Assembly (NCBI GenBank): GCA_964215955.1
Contig: CAXPDR010000023.1
Span: forward strand, 98,735-162,734
Length of the DNA: 64,000 nt
Source of the DNA: GCA-2706205 sp964215955
Lineage (GTDB): Bacteria > Bdellovibrionota > Bacteriovoracia > Bacteriovoracales > Bacteriovoracaceae
Reading direction: 5' to 3'
Part shown: positions 27,687 through 38,500 of the stretch, one piece after another
How positions within the stretch are numbered: the first letter of the stretch is position 1
Layout of the letters: each line of letters opens with the position of its first letter
Made by a program: the position numbers and the translations under genes
Notes under the pieces: generated by a model
The model's input: only the letters and a program-made list of their open reading frames with translations
What the model was told of the DNA's origin: nothing
The model's database searches: none

Positions 27687-28750
27687 TTTTTCTCTCTTAA
27701 ATTATTTTTTAATTTTTCAAGGACATCGGAAGGAGAAATCGCCAGCATACATTCTAATTTATTTTTTTTACATGGTTTTGAACCAGTTGCCGAACAAGGA
27801 CTACAAGATATGCCGGCCCATAAAAACTGGGAATTACCTAGATGAGGCCTAAACCCAAAACTCGGGGAAGTCGAACCAAAAATACTAATAACGGGAACCC
27901 CATAAGCCTCTGCCATATGACTTGATCCAGTATCATTACTGACCACCAATTCTGCCTCACCTAATATTTCTGAGCTTTCTTTCAAACTAGTTTTACCCTG
28001 TAAGTTTAAATAACGATCTCCCCACCAACTTTCTTCGACAATTTCATTACAATACTTATCGTTAGGTCCAGCTATTAATACAATTTGATATTTATTAAGT
28101 TCATCACTTTTTATTATACTGTCGATAAGTTCTTTTACATAACTCATTGGCCATCTTTTCGTTTCAAAGGACGCCACAGGAGAAATGGCTATATAAGGTT
28201 TTGTCACTCTCTGTTCAAGAGGCGTAAAACTACTTGGAAGAGATGTAAGACCTAAAGTTTTTCTAGGTGAAGATTCACGAAGAAATTTTGATACATCTTC
28301 TTTGCAAAGCTCTTTTTTAAAAATAAATGAAAGATCCTTAATCGTTCTTTCAACATGTGGCTCTAGTTGAGAAAGAAAGTCCATTTTAAGATTAATAAGT
28401 AGTTTTCTAAAAAGACCTCTTTTATCCACAGTTAATGCCGGAATATTATAAGCAAGGAACCTCAAAACTTTGGCCCTAAGGGTATTATGTAAATCCACTA
28501 ATAAATTAACATCTTTATACCTAAGTTCATTAGATAGCTGTTTTAATTGTAAAAAATCCTCTTTTCCTTTTTTCCTTTCAATTGTAATAACATTATCTAT
28601 GTGAGGATGACCCTCTACCAAACTAGAAAATTCCTTTGATGTAATAAAGCTAACCTTAGTGTTTGGGAAATGAAATTTAATCCATGTCACCATAGATGTC
28701 TGTAAAACGACATCTCCTAAGCTAGAGAATCTAATAAAGGCTATATGCAT
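27683..28750 (-). CDS. Glycosyltransferase family 9 (heptosyltransferase-like)
   Basis: A 355-residue GT9 enzyme of the ADP-heptose:LPS heptosyltransferase group (WaaC/WaaF/WaaQ). Typical features are the start IRFSSLGDVVLQTSMVTWIK, the mid-domain ISPVASFETKRWP, and the donor-binding signature VVSNDTGSSHMAEAYGVPVI then SIFGSTSP. The C-terminus has several cysteines (CSPCSATGSKPCKKNKLEC), as in many GT9 enzymes. It would add heptose to the LPS inner core on the cytosolic face. The WaaA-like gene follows with a four-base overlap. The exact acceptor position is not known. Confidence 0.88.
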   Translation of the reverse strand: MHIAFIRFSSLGDVVLQTSMVTWIKFHFPNTKVSFITSKEFSSLVEGHPHIDNVITIERKKGKEDFLQLKQLSNELRYKDVNLLVDLHNTLRAKVLRFLAYNIPALTVDKRGLFRKLLINLKMDFLSQLEPHVERTIKDLSFIFKKELCKEDVSKFLRESSPRKTLGLTSLPSSFTPLEQRVTKPYIAISPVASFETKRWPMSYVKELIDSIIKSDELNKYQIVLIAGPNDKYCNEIVEESWWGDRYLNLQGKTSLKESSEILGEAELVVSNDTGSSHMAEAYGVPVISIFGSTSPSFGFRPHLGNSQFLWAGISCSPCSATGSKPCKKNKLECMLAISPSDVLEKLKNNLREKK

Positions 28751-28759
28751 TTTAAAATT

Positions 28760-29743
28760 TTATGCTTTTTTAAGTAAGCTGGCCATCTCTTCAGCAAAGT
28801 AAGTAAGAATGATTTTAGCTCCCGCTCTTTTGAAACTAGTCAACATTTCAACCATGATTGACTCTCCATCGATCCAACCTTTCTCAGCCGCTGCTTTGAC
28901 CATAGCATATTCTCCGCTTACATTATAAACCGCTACCGGAAGCTCTGAGTGAGCCGATAAGTCTGATACGATATCTAAATATGAAATTCCAGGTTTTACC
29001 ATGAGAAAATCTGCCCCCTCAGCAATATCCAACTCAGCTTCCCTTAAGGCTTCTTTTCTATTTCGAAAGTCCATTTGATAGGTTTTCTTATCTCCAGCTT
29101 TCGGAGTTGAGTCCAAAGCATCTCTGAAAGGTCCGTAAAAATGAGATGCATATTTTGCAGTGTAGGACATTATTGAGACATTAACAAAACCATTTTCATC
29201 AAGTACCTGACGAATATGTTTGATTCGCCCATCCATCATATCACTTGGACCTAGAATATCGATACCGGCTTTAGCTTGAGCTAAAGCCATTTTTCCTAAG
29301 ACTTCAAGTGTTTCATCATTTAAAATTTCACCTTGTGCCGAAACAAGCCCATCATGACCATCAGTTGAATATGGATCAAGGGCAATATCTGACATCAGAA
29401 CTAATTCAGGAAATTTATTTTTTATAATTTTGATCGATTTTTGATAAAAACCTTGATCATTATATGACTCTGTCGCCATTTTATCCTTAAGGCTTTCAGG
29501 AACAACTGGAAATAAGCAGACACATTTTATACCTAAACTACATATATCTTCTAACTTTTCCATGAGTAGATCTAAGCTGTATCTAAATTGACCCGGCATG
29601 GATTCAATTTCAACTTTCTGGCCTTCACCTGGAAGCAAGAATAATGGCATAATAAGATCATCAACTCTGACCTGGTTTTCAGCCACCATTTCTCTGATTC
29701 CAAAATCCTTTCTATTTCTCCTAGGCCTATAAACTTGGTGCAT
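28760..29743 (-). CDS. hemB: Delta-aminolevulinic acid dehydratase
   Basis: Condenses two 5-aminolevulinate molecules to porphobilinogen in heme synthesis. The Schiff-base lysines lie in SIMSYTAKYASHFYGP and FLMVKPGISYLD. In place of the zinc-binding cysteines it has SDIALDPYSTDGHDG, as in magnesium-dependent, zinc-free enzymes. The start at 29743 is chosen because AAAGGA lies nine bases upstream and the family start (YRPRRNRK) follows. An ATG 14 codons earlier lies within sufE without a site. It overlaps the sufE stop by 17 bases, so the two are co-translated. Length (327) is typical. Confidence 0.95.
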   Translation of the reverse strand: MHQVYRPRRNRKDFGIREMVAENQVRVDDLIMPLFLLPGEGQKVEIESMPGQFRYSLDLLMEKLEDICSLGIKCVCLFPVVPESLKDKMATESYNDQGFYQKSIKIIKNKFPELVLMSDIALDPYSTDGHDGLVSAQGEILNDETLEVLGKMALAQAKAGIDILGPSDMMDGRIKHIRQVLDENGFVNVSIMSYTAKYASHFYGPFRDALDSTPKAGDKKTYQMDFRNRKEALREAELDIAEGADFLMVKPGISYLDIVSDLSAHSELPVAVYNVSGEYAMVKAAAEKGWIDGESIMVEMLTSFKRAGAKIILTYFAEEMASLLKKA

Positions 29744-30176
29744 CTTTAATTCCTTTATCAGCAAGAGACTTATAAGCAACAGCATACATTTTTATTTGCT
29801 TTAACATACTTGCTAAACCATTAGTTCTATTCATAGATAAATGCTCGGTAATTCCAATTTTTTTCAAAAAGTCATCCTTGTATTCAAGAATTTCATCCGG
29901 AGTTGCACTTGAATAGACATTCACCAAAGTTGCGACAATACCTCTTACTAATACAGCATCACTATCAGCTCTAAACTTGACTGTTCCACTTTTAAACTCT
30001 GGAACTAGCCACACTTGTGATTGACATCCCTTTACTTGAAATTTCTCAACTTGATATTGCTCATCTAGGGAATCAAGTTCACGTCCAAGTTTAATAAGCT
30101 CCTTATATCTTTCTTCCCAATCATTATATTGATTAAATCGTTCAACTAACTTTTCTACACGCTCATCGATACTCAT
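29727..30176 (-). CDS. sufE: SufE cysteine-desulfurase activator
   Basis: SufE takes persulfide sulfur from SufS and passes it on for Fe-S cluster assembly. The active cysteine is in FQVKGCQSQVW (Cys50), and GIVATLVNVYSSATPDEIL is the typical core. The 149-residue length is normal. A ribosome-binding site AGGGGA precedes the ATG. It heads the minus-strand run with hemB, but no other suf genes are in the window, so its SufS partner must lie elsewhere. Confidence 0.93.
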   Translation of the reverse strand: MSIDERVEKLVERFNQYNDWEERYKELIKLGRELDSLDEQYQVEKFQVKGCQSQVWLVPEFKSGTVKFRADSDAVLVRGIVATLVNVYSSATPDEILEYKDDFLKKIGITEHLSMNRTNGLASMLKQIKMYAVAYKSLADKGIKDAPSL

Positions 30177-30297
30177 ATTATCCCCTAATAATCTTAAGTA
30201 AGCTTAATACCATATCCGGCAAGATTTTCACAATCATAATTATTTAAAGTCCCCATAGTTTTTGCTCGATAAGTCAATTAGGTATCGAGGTGTAATC

Positions 30298-31479
30298 ATG
30301 GAACAAATAAAAAAGATTATAGACTTACAACCATTATCGGATCAAGAAATTAAGGAGAAAAAATTCTCCCTAAGCGATTTATGGATGATAAAGGACGTTG
30401 AAGATAGGATATTTGGTCCTTATGAAACGTCTCAGTTAAGAACTTATATAAAAGATCATGAGTACCTATTTACTAAAACTTCAATTTATAATTTAGAAGA
30501 AGAAAAATGGTATAATACTTTTTCACTTTCCCAATTCCAAAGAAGAAAACCAGAGGTAGTTAAAAAAGATGAAAGTCTCCATATTGAGGGATTTTATCTC
30601 ATTATCAATGGTCAAAAAAATGGACCATACTCACAAAATGAAGTTCAAAACTTACTTGATAGTAATCAAATAACTTCAACATCAGAACTTTCCCTTGATA
30701 AGGGGAAATCTTGGATTAAGGTTTATGAATATCATGCATTTGATAGAAGAAGTAAAAAATCAAATCAAGAACTTCCCTTTCAACCTTCTCAAGCAATTTT
30801 GGAAAAAATGGCCAAAACTAAAGAGGAAATAATCAATACAAAGGATCAGGAAGAGGCCATTGTAGAATTAGCTTTTATCGGTCATCAAAAAAATATCGAC
30901 GCTGAAAACTCGGCCCAACAAAACATGCAAACGATCCAGGCTGAAGAAGAGGAACAAACCTCAAGCCAACTGTGGAAAATAGCCGGAATCGGCTTTGCAA
31001 CTCTTTGTCTAATTGTCTTTGGAAGTTTTCAAATTTTTAAAGGTTTCGATGGTACAAATTCAGTTCAGAAAAAAACAACAGCAGTAAAAAGTATTGATAA
31101 CTCAGATAGAACGGTTTCAAAAAAGAAAGAAACAAGAAAACCTGCTAGAAATATAAACAAAGCAAAAAAACCAAAAAAAATGTCGAGAACAATTACTAGA
31201 AGACAAAGACCAACTCCAAAAAGATATAAATCTCAACGTCCTATTCGAAAGATGCAAGTAAAAGATAGAGAAGTTGTAAGACACCACGAAATTGAAGAAA
31301 TTGATATAAACAATCCTGAGGTGCAAGAACAACTAACACGTGAACTTGCAGGAGAAGGTGACCTAGAAGAACTTGAAGAAGAAGAATATCCTGAAGAAAT
31401 TCTAGAAGAAGAGGAATTTAGGGATGAGCCGGAATATGGTGAAGAAAACCTTGAAGTTCACACAGAAGAAGATTACTAA
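30298..31479 (+). CDS. Tandem GYF_2-like membrane protein
   Basis: A 393-residue protein with two GYF_2-type domains: about 27-80 (WMIKDVEDRIFGPYETSQL) and 96-145 (YLIINGQKNGPYSQNEVQNL). Such domains bind proline-rich peptides. A single membrane helix follows (about 233-252, GIGFATLCLIVFGSFQIF), then a very basic stretch (KKKETRKPARNINKAKKPKK) and a highly acidic C-terminus. Hence the GYF part is probably cytosolic and the charged tail is across the membrane, or the reverse. The ATG at 30298 has GAGGTG upstream; a TTG 12 codons earlier has none. Partner unknown. Confidence 0.75.
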   Translation: MEQIKKIIDLQPLSDQEIKEKKFSLSDLWMIKDVEDRIFGPYETSQLRTYIKDHEYLFTKTSIYNLEEEKWYNTFSLSQFQRRKPEVVKKDESLHIEGFYLIINGQKNGPYSQNEVQNLLDSNQITSTSELSLDKGKSWIKVYEYHAFDRRSKKSNQELPFQPSQAILEKMAKTKEEIINTKDQEEAIVELAFIGHQKNIDAENSAQQNMQTIQAEEEEQTSSQLWKIAGIGFATLCLIVFGSFQIFKGFDGTNSVQKKTTAVKSIDNSDRTVSKKKETRKPARNINKAKKPKKMSRTITRRQRPTPKRYKSQRPIRKMQVKDREVVRHHEIEEIDINNPEVQEQLTRELAGEGDLEELEEEEYPEEILEEEEFRDEPEYGEENLEVHTEEDY

Positions 31480-31557
31480 GTCTAGAAACTAAAAATGCCA
31501 GTTTTTAAGTAATGTTTCTTCATTGTAGTCAAAAAGTTTTTATGCTATTTATAACCA

Positions 31558-32241
31558 ATGAACAAAATTGATATTGCGCAAAAACTTGCAAAAAACTTTA
31601 ATTCAACATTTGCTGATAACTCTTTCTTTCTATCTTTTGAAGGTATAGAAGGTAGTGGAAAATCAACTCAAATAAAACTTTTAGAAAAGCATCTTAGAAA
31701 CAAAGGATACGATGTTCTCTGCCTTAGAGAGCCCGGTGGAACCAAGTTCGGAGAAGACCTTAGAAATGCAATTTTACAATCTGAAACAGATTTAGAAAAT
31801 ATTGCGGAAGCTTATCTATTCGCAGCTTCCAGAGCACAGCTCTTAAAGGAAAAAATATATCCATTTTTAGCAAAAAGTAATAGTATTGTTATTCTCGATC
31901 GCTATATTGATAGTTCAGTGGCCTATCAAGGTTTCGCCAGAGGCCTTGGCATCGATAAGATTTATGAGATTCACAATACCAAACCTTTGAATATTCTTCC
32001 AAACCTCACCTTCTACCTTAAAATATCCCTAGAAAAATCTATGGAAAGACAGAGTCAAAGAGGTCTAAGTAAGGATTACTTTGAAAAAGAAAACCACGAC
32101 TTTTATAATAAATTAATTAACGGCTATGACACATGTGCTGAAGCCTTTTCTTCAAGAGTAAAAACGATTAACGGAGAAAATGACCTAGAAAAGGTGTCAG
32201 AGACAGTTCTGAGCACTTTTTCGAAGATCCTAAAACCATGA
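31558..32241 (+). CDS. tmk: Thymidylate kinase
   Basis: Phosphorylates dTMP to dTDP with ATP. It has the P-loop GIEGSGKST (about 29-37), the nucleotide-binding LREPGGT motif and the DRYIDSSVAYQG motif with the catalytic arginine. The 227-residue length is close to normal. The ATG lacks a clear ribosome-binding site. It begins a tightly overlapped run tmk-holB-ricT-sbcD-sbcC. The tmk-holB-ricT order also occurs in other bacteria (Bacillus has tmk, holB and yaaT close together), which supports these assignments. Confidence 0.95.
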   Translation: MNKIDIAQKLAKNFNSTFADNSFFLSFEGIEGSGKSTQIKLLEKHLRNKGYDVLCLREPGGTKFGEDLRNAILQSETDLENIAEAYLFAASRAQLLKEKIYPFLAKSNSIVILDRYIDSSVAYQGFARGLGIDKIYEIHNTKPLNILPNLTFYLKISLEKSMERQSQRGLSKDYFEKENHDFYNKLINGYDTCAEAFSSRVKTINGENDLEKVSETVLSTFSKILKP

Positions 32242-32954
32242 AAATTGAAAATATCATAAAAGCTAAGTATGAAAATGATAATTTGGCTCATCTCTATATT
32301 TTAGAGCCCAATATTAGCATAAATCCAGCAGAAAGTTTGGAATGGACTATTTCTTGCTTAGAACAGGTTTTGGGCTTAACAAAATCAAGAATAGAAAACT
32401 CAGAGGATATATTAATACTTAATCCATCTGAGGCTAAGAGTTATACTGTGGATCATTGCTCAGAGATTTTTAAGTTCACAAGTTTTGCTCCCCAAACCTT
32501 AAAAAGAAAGTTCCTAATTTTAAATGAGACCCATAAATTGAGTACCACCGTGTCTAATAAATTACTTAAAACCTTTGAGGAGCCACCTGTTCCCCTCACT
32601 ATTTTCTTAATGAATGAGAATAAAAGTAAAATTTTAGAGACAATAAGATCAAGGGCCATAAAACTAAATATCACTCTGCCCAAAGAAACCAGGGCCAACC
32701 CACTCATAGAGTTTATAAACAAAGATTCTCAAACAAGCTTTGAAGATTTTGATAAATTTTACCAAGATAATTATTCAAATTTATCTGACTGCATCAAAGA
32801 CCTCATACACCTTGCCACATCAAGTCAAACAAAGGAATTTAGTGACTCGATACATCACTTTAAAACTTTGCAAGATGACATCACGTATAACAATGCTCAG
32901 AATCACATAAAACTAAAAGTTTATGGTCTTCTCACCAACATGAAGCTTAATTAG
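32238..32954 (+). CDS. holB: DNA polymerase III delta-prime subunit-like protein
   Basis: A short (238-residue) clamp-loader-type protein. The conserved core is LNETHKLSTTVSNKLLKTFE then EPP, followed by IFLMNEN and ETIRSRAIKLN, the sensor-1 and SRC-like segments. No P-loop is seen; delta-prime subunits do not hydrolyse ATP. It is shorter than E. coli HolB (334 residues), lacking much of the third (collar) domain. It overlaps tmk by four bases. It would help load the sliding clamp during replication. Confidence 0.85.
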   Translation: MKIENIIKAKYENDNLAHLYILEPNISINPAESLEWTISCLEQVLGLTKSRIENSEDILILNPSEAKSYTVDHCSEIFKFTSFAPQTLKRKFLILNETHKLSTTVSNKLLKTFEEPPVPLTIFLMNENKSKILETIRSRAIKLNITLPKETRANPLIEFINKDSQTSFEDFDKFYQDNYSNLSDCIKDLIHLATSSQTKEFSDSIHHFKTLQDDITYNNAQNHIKLKVYGLLTNMKLN

Positions 32955-33023
32955 CATTGACTACTCGTGCACAAAACCTGACAATGTTAGTTCAACCAAA
33001 CTAGAGTATTGGATATATATATA

Positions 33024-34427
33024 ATGAGTGAAAATATAGAAGAAACAAGTACTGATACAGGCTTAGAAAGCTCTAATAGTTCTTATCATAAGTCAGATAA
33101 AAAAAAGAAAAATAAATTTGCAGTCAAAGAAGAAATAACAGAAGAAAACTGTAAATTCGAAGAGGGTCAACCTCTTGAATTTGTTAAAGTTAGATTTCCT
33201 GGCCATGCTAAGGGATATTCGTTCCTAGTAGGAAATAGAAACTTGGCTTATGGAAAAAAAGTCGTTGCTATGAGTGACAGAGGAATGGCAGTAGGCTATA
33301 TCAATTCGTTTCCTTACGAAATCCCATTTAAAAAGGACCTACTTCCCTTACGTTCTATAAATAAATCAGCGACTGAAGAAGATATCACCAAAGAAATAGA
33401 AAATTATAAAAAACAAAAAGAGATTGAGACCTTATGTCAGAATCTCATTGAGAAACATAAACTTGATATGAATTTGACCCATGTTGAATTTACCCAATTT
33501 GGGAAAAAAGTTGTTTTCTATTTTGTCGCCCCATCAAGGGTTGATTTTAGAGGCCTCGTGAAAGACCTTGTAAGTGATCTTAAACTTAGAATTGAATTAA
33601 GACAGATATCTGTAAGGGATAGAGCTGCTTCTCAAGGAGCGATTGGCCCCTGCGGAAGAGAGCTGTGTTGTTCATCATTTTTATCTAAGTATGGAAATGT
33701 TTCTATAAAAATGGCAAAAAACCAAAATCTAAGTTTAAATTACTCAAAATTGAACGGAGTTTGTGGTCAGCTTAAATGTTGCCTTCAATACGAAGATGAT
33801 GTGTATTCACAAAAAAGAAAGAAGCTTCCGACTGAAGGAGATTTCGTCCAAGCTAAGAATGGAGACTCAGGTAAAGTCAAAAAAATTAATATACTTAGCC
33901 AACAGTTTGATATGCTTACAGATCGCGGTTTAATTAGAAGATACACTTTTGACCAATTAAAAAAGAAATATAAGGATGGTGAATATTCTTTCCCAAGACA
34001 TTTCGACAATATCTCAGATGATACTGGGAACGTGATTGGTCTTAGTGAATTGGAGCAAAAACTCCAAAGACAAATAAGTAGAGACAAAGATAAAGCTGCC
34101 AAAAGGGCAAAGAAGTATGCCCATGAAGAGATCCTGAAAATAAGTGAGTTTCTTCCTGAAAGAGACCGTTCAAATGACTTTATTGAGGAAGAAGAAAAAT
34201 TAGAAACTGAAACTGACAATTTAGAAGAAGATAAAGTTGAAGAATCAGCAACCACAGATTCAAAAGAGCCAGTTGAAGCTAAGTCTGAAAGACCTCAAAG
34301 AAGACCTGGTAAGAAAAACTATAGAAATAATAATAGACGAAGAAACAATAATTATCGAAAAGGTAATTCTAATAGACCTAATAATACCAATAATAAAAAG
34401 AAACCTCGAGGTTCTAAAGATTCGTAA
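33024..34427 (+). CDS. ricT: PSP1-domain regulatory protein RicT
   Basis: Contains the PSP1 (YaaT/RicT) domain. VKVRFPGHAKGYSFLVGN and the cysteine-rich signature GPCGRELCCSS... NGVCGQLKCCLQYE supply six conserved cysteines that, in Bacillus RicT, help hold Fe-S clusters in the RicA-F-T complex that affects RNase Y. Here the core sits at about residues 45-270, flanked by a polar N-terminus and a long low-complexity tail rich in Lys, Glu, Arg and Asn (residues about 355-467). ATG 33024 is preferred; an ATG five codons earlier is also in frame. Neither has a strong ribosome-binding site. Its stop overlaps the sbcD start. Confidence 0.9.
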   Translation: MSENIEETSTDTGLESSNSSYHKSDKKKKNKFAVKEEITEENCKFEEGQPLEFVKVRFPGHAKGYSFLVGNRNLAYGKKVVAMSDRGMAVGYINSFPYEIPFKKDLLPLRSINKSATEEDITKEIENYKKQKEIETLCQNLIEKHKLDMNLTHVEFTQFGKKVVFYFVAPSRVDFRGLVKDLVSDLKLRIELRQISVRDRAASQGAIGPCGRELCCSSFLSKYGNVSIKMAKNQNLSLNYSKLNGVCGQLKCCLQYEDDVYSQKRKKLPTEGDFVQAKNGDSGKVKKINILSQQFDMLTDRGLIRRYTFDQLKKKYKDGEYSFPRHFDNISDDTGNVIGLSELEQKLQRQISRDKDKAAKRAKKYAHEEILKISEFLPERDRSNDFIEEEEKLETETDNLEEDKVEESATTDSKEPVEAKSERPQRRPGKKNYRNNNRRRNNNYRKGNSNRPNNTNNKKKPRGSKDS

Positions 34428-35596
34428 TGAATCAATTTAAAATCATCCATACATCGGACTGGCACCTAGGAAAAAAACTCTTCAAAGTAGAAAGAATTGA
34501 AGAGCATATACTATTTTTAAATTGGTTAAGGGATTACATTTTAAATGAGAAGATTAATCTTCTTATAATTGCGGGTGATATTTTTGATATACCAACTCCT
34601 TCAAACCAGGCACAAAAAGCTTTTCATGATTTTATATTCTCCCTAAGAAACATACCCAATTTCCAAACTCTTATAATTCCAGGGAATCATGATAGTCCTT
34701 CTCTTTTTGAAATACCAAAAGATTTTTTCAAAGAGAATAATGCATTTATCTATCCTCAATTAGAAAAAGACCTAACCAAAAACAACCACTATATTGAAAC
34801 ACCTTTTGGAACTTTAGGAATAAAACTACTTCCCTATTTTAGAAACTTTGAACTTATAAATCATATAAACCAGGGTTCTTTTCCAGATGTCGAAAGTTTC
34901 TTCAGACATTTTTTTACAAACTGGGATAAGGAAGCTCAACATAAAATTTTAATTTCTCATCATGGTTTTGGCCAATATTCTGTTGCTGGAAGTGAACATG
35001 CTATTCATTTATCAGGAATTGATCATTTTCCCACTTCATGGTTAGAAAGAAACTTTGATTATGTGGCCCTAGGACATATTCATAAGAGGCAGGTTATTTC
35101 ACAAACACCCCCCGCCGTTTATTGTGGTTCTCCTATTCCCCTACGTTTTGGGGAAAGTAATCAAAAATTTATTTATGAGGTTGGCCTGAGTTCTCAAGGC
35201 ATAACTTACCAGGACAAAGAAGTACCAAACTCAAAAAAGCTCATTCAATTGAAATGTTCAATAGAAGATTTGGATTCGAATTTAGAAAAATTTAAAAAGA
35301 AATTTCAAATATCAAAAGGTTACTTAGAAGTTCAGGTGACAACAGACAGACCACTTGCAGGGGTCGCAGATAAAATAAGAGATGAACTCAAGGACACGGG
35401 ATTTGAGCTCCTCTCTTTCATTCCAAAGTTCCAAAGCTCGAAAACGGAAATTAAATCCATAGACCAAATAAGTAAAACGTCTTTAGAGGATTTATTTAAA
35501 GATTATTATAAAACAAAATATAGTGAAGAAATTATCCCCCCAACTCTACTGGAGAGCTTTACGGACTTATTAAATGAGGTTCGTGATGAGGATTGA
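34427..35596 (+). CDS. sbcD: Exonuclease subunit SbcD
   Basis: The Mre11-type nuclease of the SbcCD complex, which cuts hairpins and protein-blocked DNA ends. The metal-binding phosphoesterase motifs are in order: TSDWHLG (about 9-15), AGDIFD (about 46-51), PGNHDSPS (about 84-91), SHHGFG and LGHIHKRQ. The 389-residue length is normal. Its start overlaps the stop of ricT (TAATG) and its end overlaps sbcC, so translation is coupled throughout. It should need Mn2+. Confidence 0.94.
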   Translation: MNQFKIIHTSDWHLGKKLFKVERIEEHILFLNWLRDYILNEKINLLIIAGDIFDIPTPSNQAQKAFHDFIFSLRNIPNFQTLIIPGNHDSPSLFEIPKDFFKENNAFIYPQLEKDLTKNNHYIETPFGTLGIKLLPYFRNFELINHINQGSFPDVESFFRHFFTNWDKEAQHKILISHHGFGQYSVAGSEHAIHLSGIDHFPTSWLERNFDYVALGHIHKRQVISQTPPAVYCGSPIPLRFGESNQKFIYEVGLSSQGITYQDKEVPNSKKLIQLKCSIEDLDSNLEKFKKKFQISKGYLEVQVTTDRPLAGVADKIRDELKDTGFELLSFIPKFQSSKTEIKSIDQISKTSLEDLFKDYYKTKYSEEIIPPTLLESFTDLLNEVRDED

Positions 35597-38500
35597 TAAG
35601 ATTTCCATAACCAATATTGCTTCACTACAAGGATCTCATCATATTGACTTTAACGAAGTAAGTTCAACTTCAAGCCTTTTTGCGATTACGGGGAAAACGG
35701 GTTCTGGAAAGTCTACAATCCTTAACTGTATTTCCTTAGCACTCTATGGCTCAACCTACAAAACAAGTATAACGAGTATAGATTACATAACACTTGGAAC
35801 AGAACAAGGTGAGATTGAGGTTTTTTATTCCATAGGAAACAAAACTTACAAGGCAAACTGGAAATTAAGAGTAAGAAAAAAAAATGGTGAAGCCCTAAAA
35901 AAACCATTATTAAATAGGGCCAATTATGAAGTTTCTCCAACTGGAATTGAAACCGCTATCGAAGCTCTACCAGAAGAACTGATTGGACTAAACTTCAAAC
36001 AATTCTGTAAAACATCCATTCTTAATCAAGGTCAATTTGCAGAATTTCTTATGAGTAAATTTACCGAAAGAAAAGAAATTTTAGAGAAACTATATGATGG
36101 TGAAAATTTAGAGAAGTTAAATATAAAGCTCAAAGAAAAAATAAAAATCACCAAGGAAGAAGAAGAAAAGTACGCCCATCAAGTAAAAGGATTAACTGAA
36201 GCACTAGAATCTGATATTCTTTCACCAAAAGAACTAGAAAACTTGAACCAGGAAGTACAAAATAACTTAAAGTTAAGCCAAAAATTGATTGAGGTAGGAA
36301 AAACGGCTCAAGATATATTGGACCTTCAGGAAACCATCCACACCAATCAAAATCGGCTAGAAGGTGTTAAGCAACAACATAAGCAGGAAAAAGAAAACTT
36401 TATTCACTCCTCTAAAACTCGAGACCACATCCAAGATGAGAGGGAAAAGATTCAGGCCATACTTGAAAAAAGAAAGCCTTTTCTTCTCAAAGCAATAGAA
36501 AAAATCCAAGAGCTTAGAAATATTCAAAAACAAAAAGGCAAAATTGAGCAAGATATCAATAAAAACCAGCAAAAGCTTAGTGAAAATGAAATAAGACTAA
36601 AAGAATATAAAAATGAAATTCTAAACTCAGAACAGAGAGTTCAAAAAGCTTACGAGCTTTATCCTTTTTTTGAAAACATTGATCATAATTTATTTAAAAG
36701 ATCCTATGAGGCTTTTCTTGAAATAAAGTCCTTCCTTCCCAAATTAGAAAAGGAATCACTAAATAAAAATTCATCTCTACAAGAATTACAAGAAGCAAAA
36801 CACAAACTAAAAGAAACAAACAATGATATAAAATTAGAAATTGAACAATTAGAGAAAGATGTTAGAGACTTTGACAAGAGCATGAATACCGAAACTTTAT
36901 TCAAATTAAAAAAGAACTCTGAGCGTCTTGAGAATATACGCTCGTCTCACTCTAAGAGTCTTGCACAAAAAAAAGACTTAATGGCTTCAATCCAAGACCA
37001 TACAAAAGAGTATGAATTCTGTAAAAGCCAACTAGAAATAGAGACTTTAAAACTCTCAAATTTAGAAAAGGAAATTCAATTAAATAGAGCTTTAGCAGAC
37101 ATAAACCTTCTGATTGAGAAAAGTAAAGAAGGTGGACATTGTATTTTATGTGGAACTGAACACTCATCAGATTTTCAATACCCTGAAAAAAACTTAGACC
37201 AAAGTATTTTCAACGATCGTGAAAACAAACGTCAAAAAGTCCAAGAGCTAAATTTACAAGTTAATAAATTCCTGGAGGTCAAAAACAAAGAGGAGCTAAA
37301 ACTGGCCCATATTGAATCTCTCTTAAACCAAGAGAATGAAGAAAAGAATTTTTTAGAAAATGAAATCTTAAACATTATCGACAAACCACTGACTCACGAT
37401 TCAGTTCAAACATTTATTAAAGATTTAGAAGATAAAATAAAGCTAACCGAAGCTAAGAATGAAAAACTCCTTATTTTAAAGAATCAATACACTAATAATC
37501 TGAATAGAGAAGAAGAGACTAAGAAAGAAATTGATAAAAAATCTTCTGAATATGAAACGATAAGAGAACAAATAAAAATTAAAAACGAAGAACTTAATGT
37601 TTTAGAGACCCGATACGCAATTTTCTCACAGACAGTAGATGAAGTAAAAAAGGTAAACAACTATAAGGAAAAACTTCAACAAATTATTAATGAATTAAAT
37701 TTCTTAAACCAAAACACTGTTATTATTGAAAAAAGCGTACAGGAAATTACGACTGATATAAAAAACTTAAATCAAGAAAATACAAGTTTAACTGACAAAA
37801 TTATCTTGTTAGAAACCTATATAGCTGACAATAACATTCCAGAAGACCCATCCTCAGAACTAGAAAGTCTTGAAACCAATTTATCGGATATGACCTTAAA
37901 ACTGACCAATGCAAATAATGATTTAAAAATCATTGAAATAAGGTTAGCAGAACTGAGAAGTAAGATTGACGGTTATATAGAGCAGATCAATCAAACTGAA
38001 TTGTTTTTGAAAACAACTTTCGTAGACTTGAGGGAGAAATCAACCAAATTAACAGAATTAAAATACCCTTCTGAAGTTTCAAAAATAAAAGAAATTAATT
38101 TAAAGTTTACTCAACTTCATTTAGAAGAATTACACCAAGAGGTCTTTACAGAAACCTTAAGTGAATTTGAAAATCTTATGAATCATTTTAAAGATTATAA
38201 TCAAATGAAACGAGATCAATTTGTAAGGGAAGAAAACAAAACAAATACTCATGCTATCAATCAGAAAAAAATACAAAAATTAAAACTAGAAATTGATAAA
38301 ATACATTCTGAGTTAGAAAAGCTTGAAAATTTGTACTCTCTTATTGGAAAAGATGAATTTAGAAATTATGTTTTGAGTATTATTGAGAATAACTTACTGG
38401 AACAAACCAATGCTGAGCTTAATCTTCTGTGCCAAGGTAGATATATACTTGGTCAAACCAATAAATCTAACAAAATGGCATCAGAATTCATTGTTATAGA

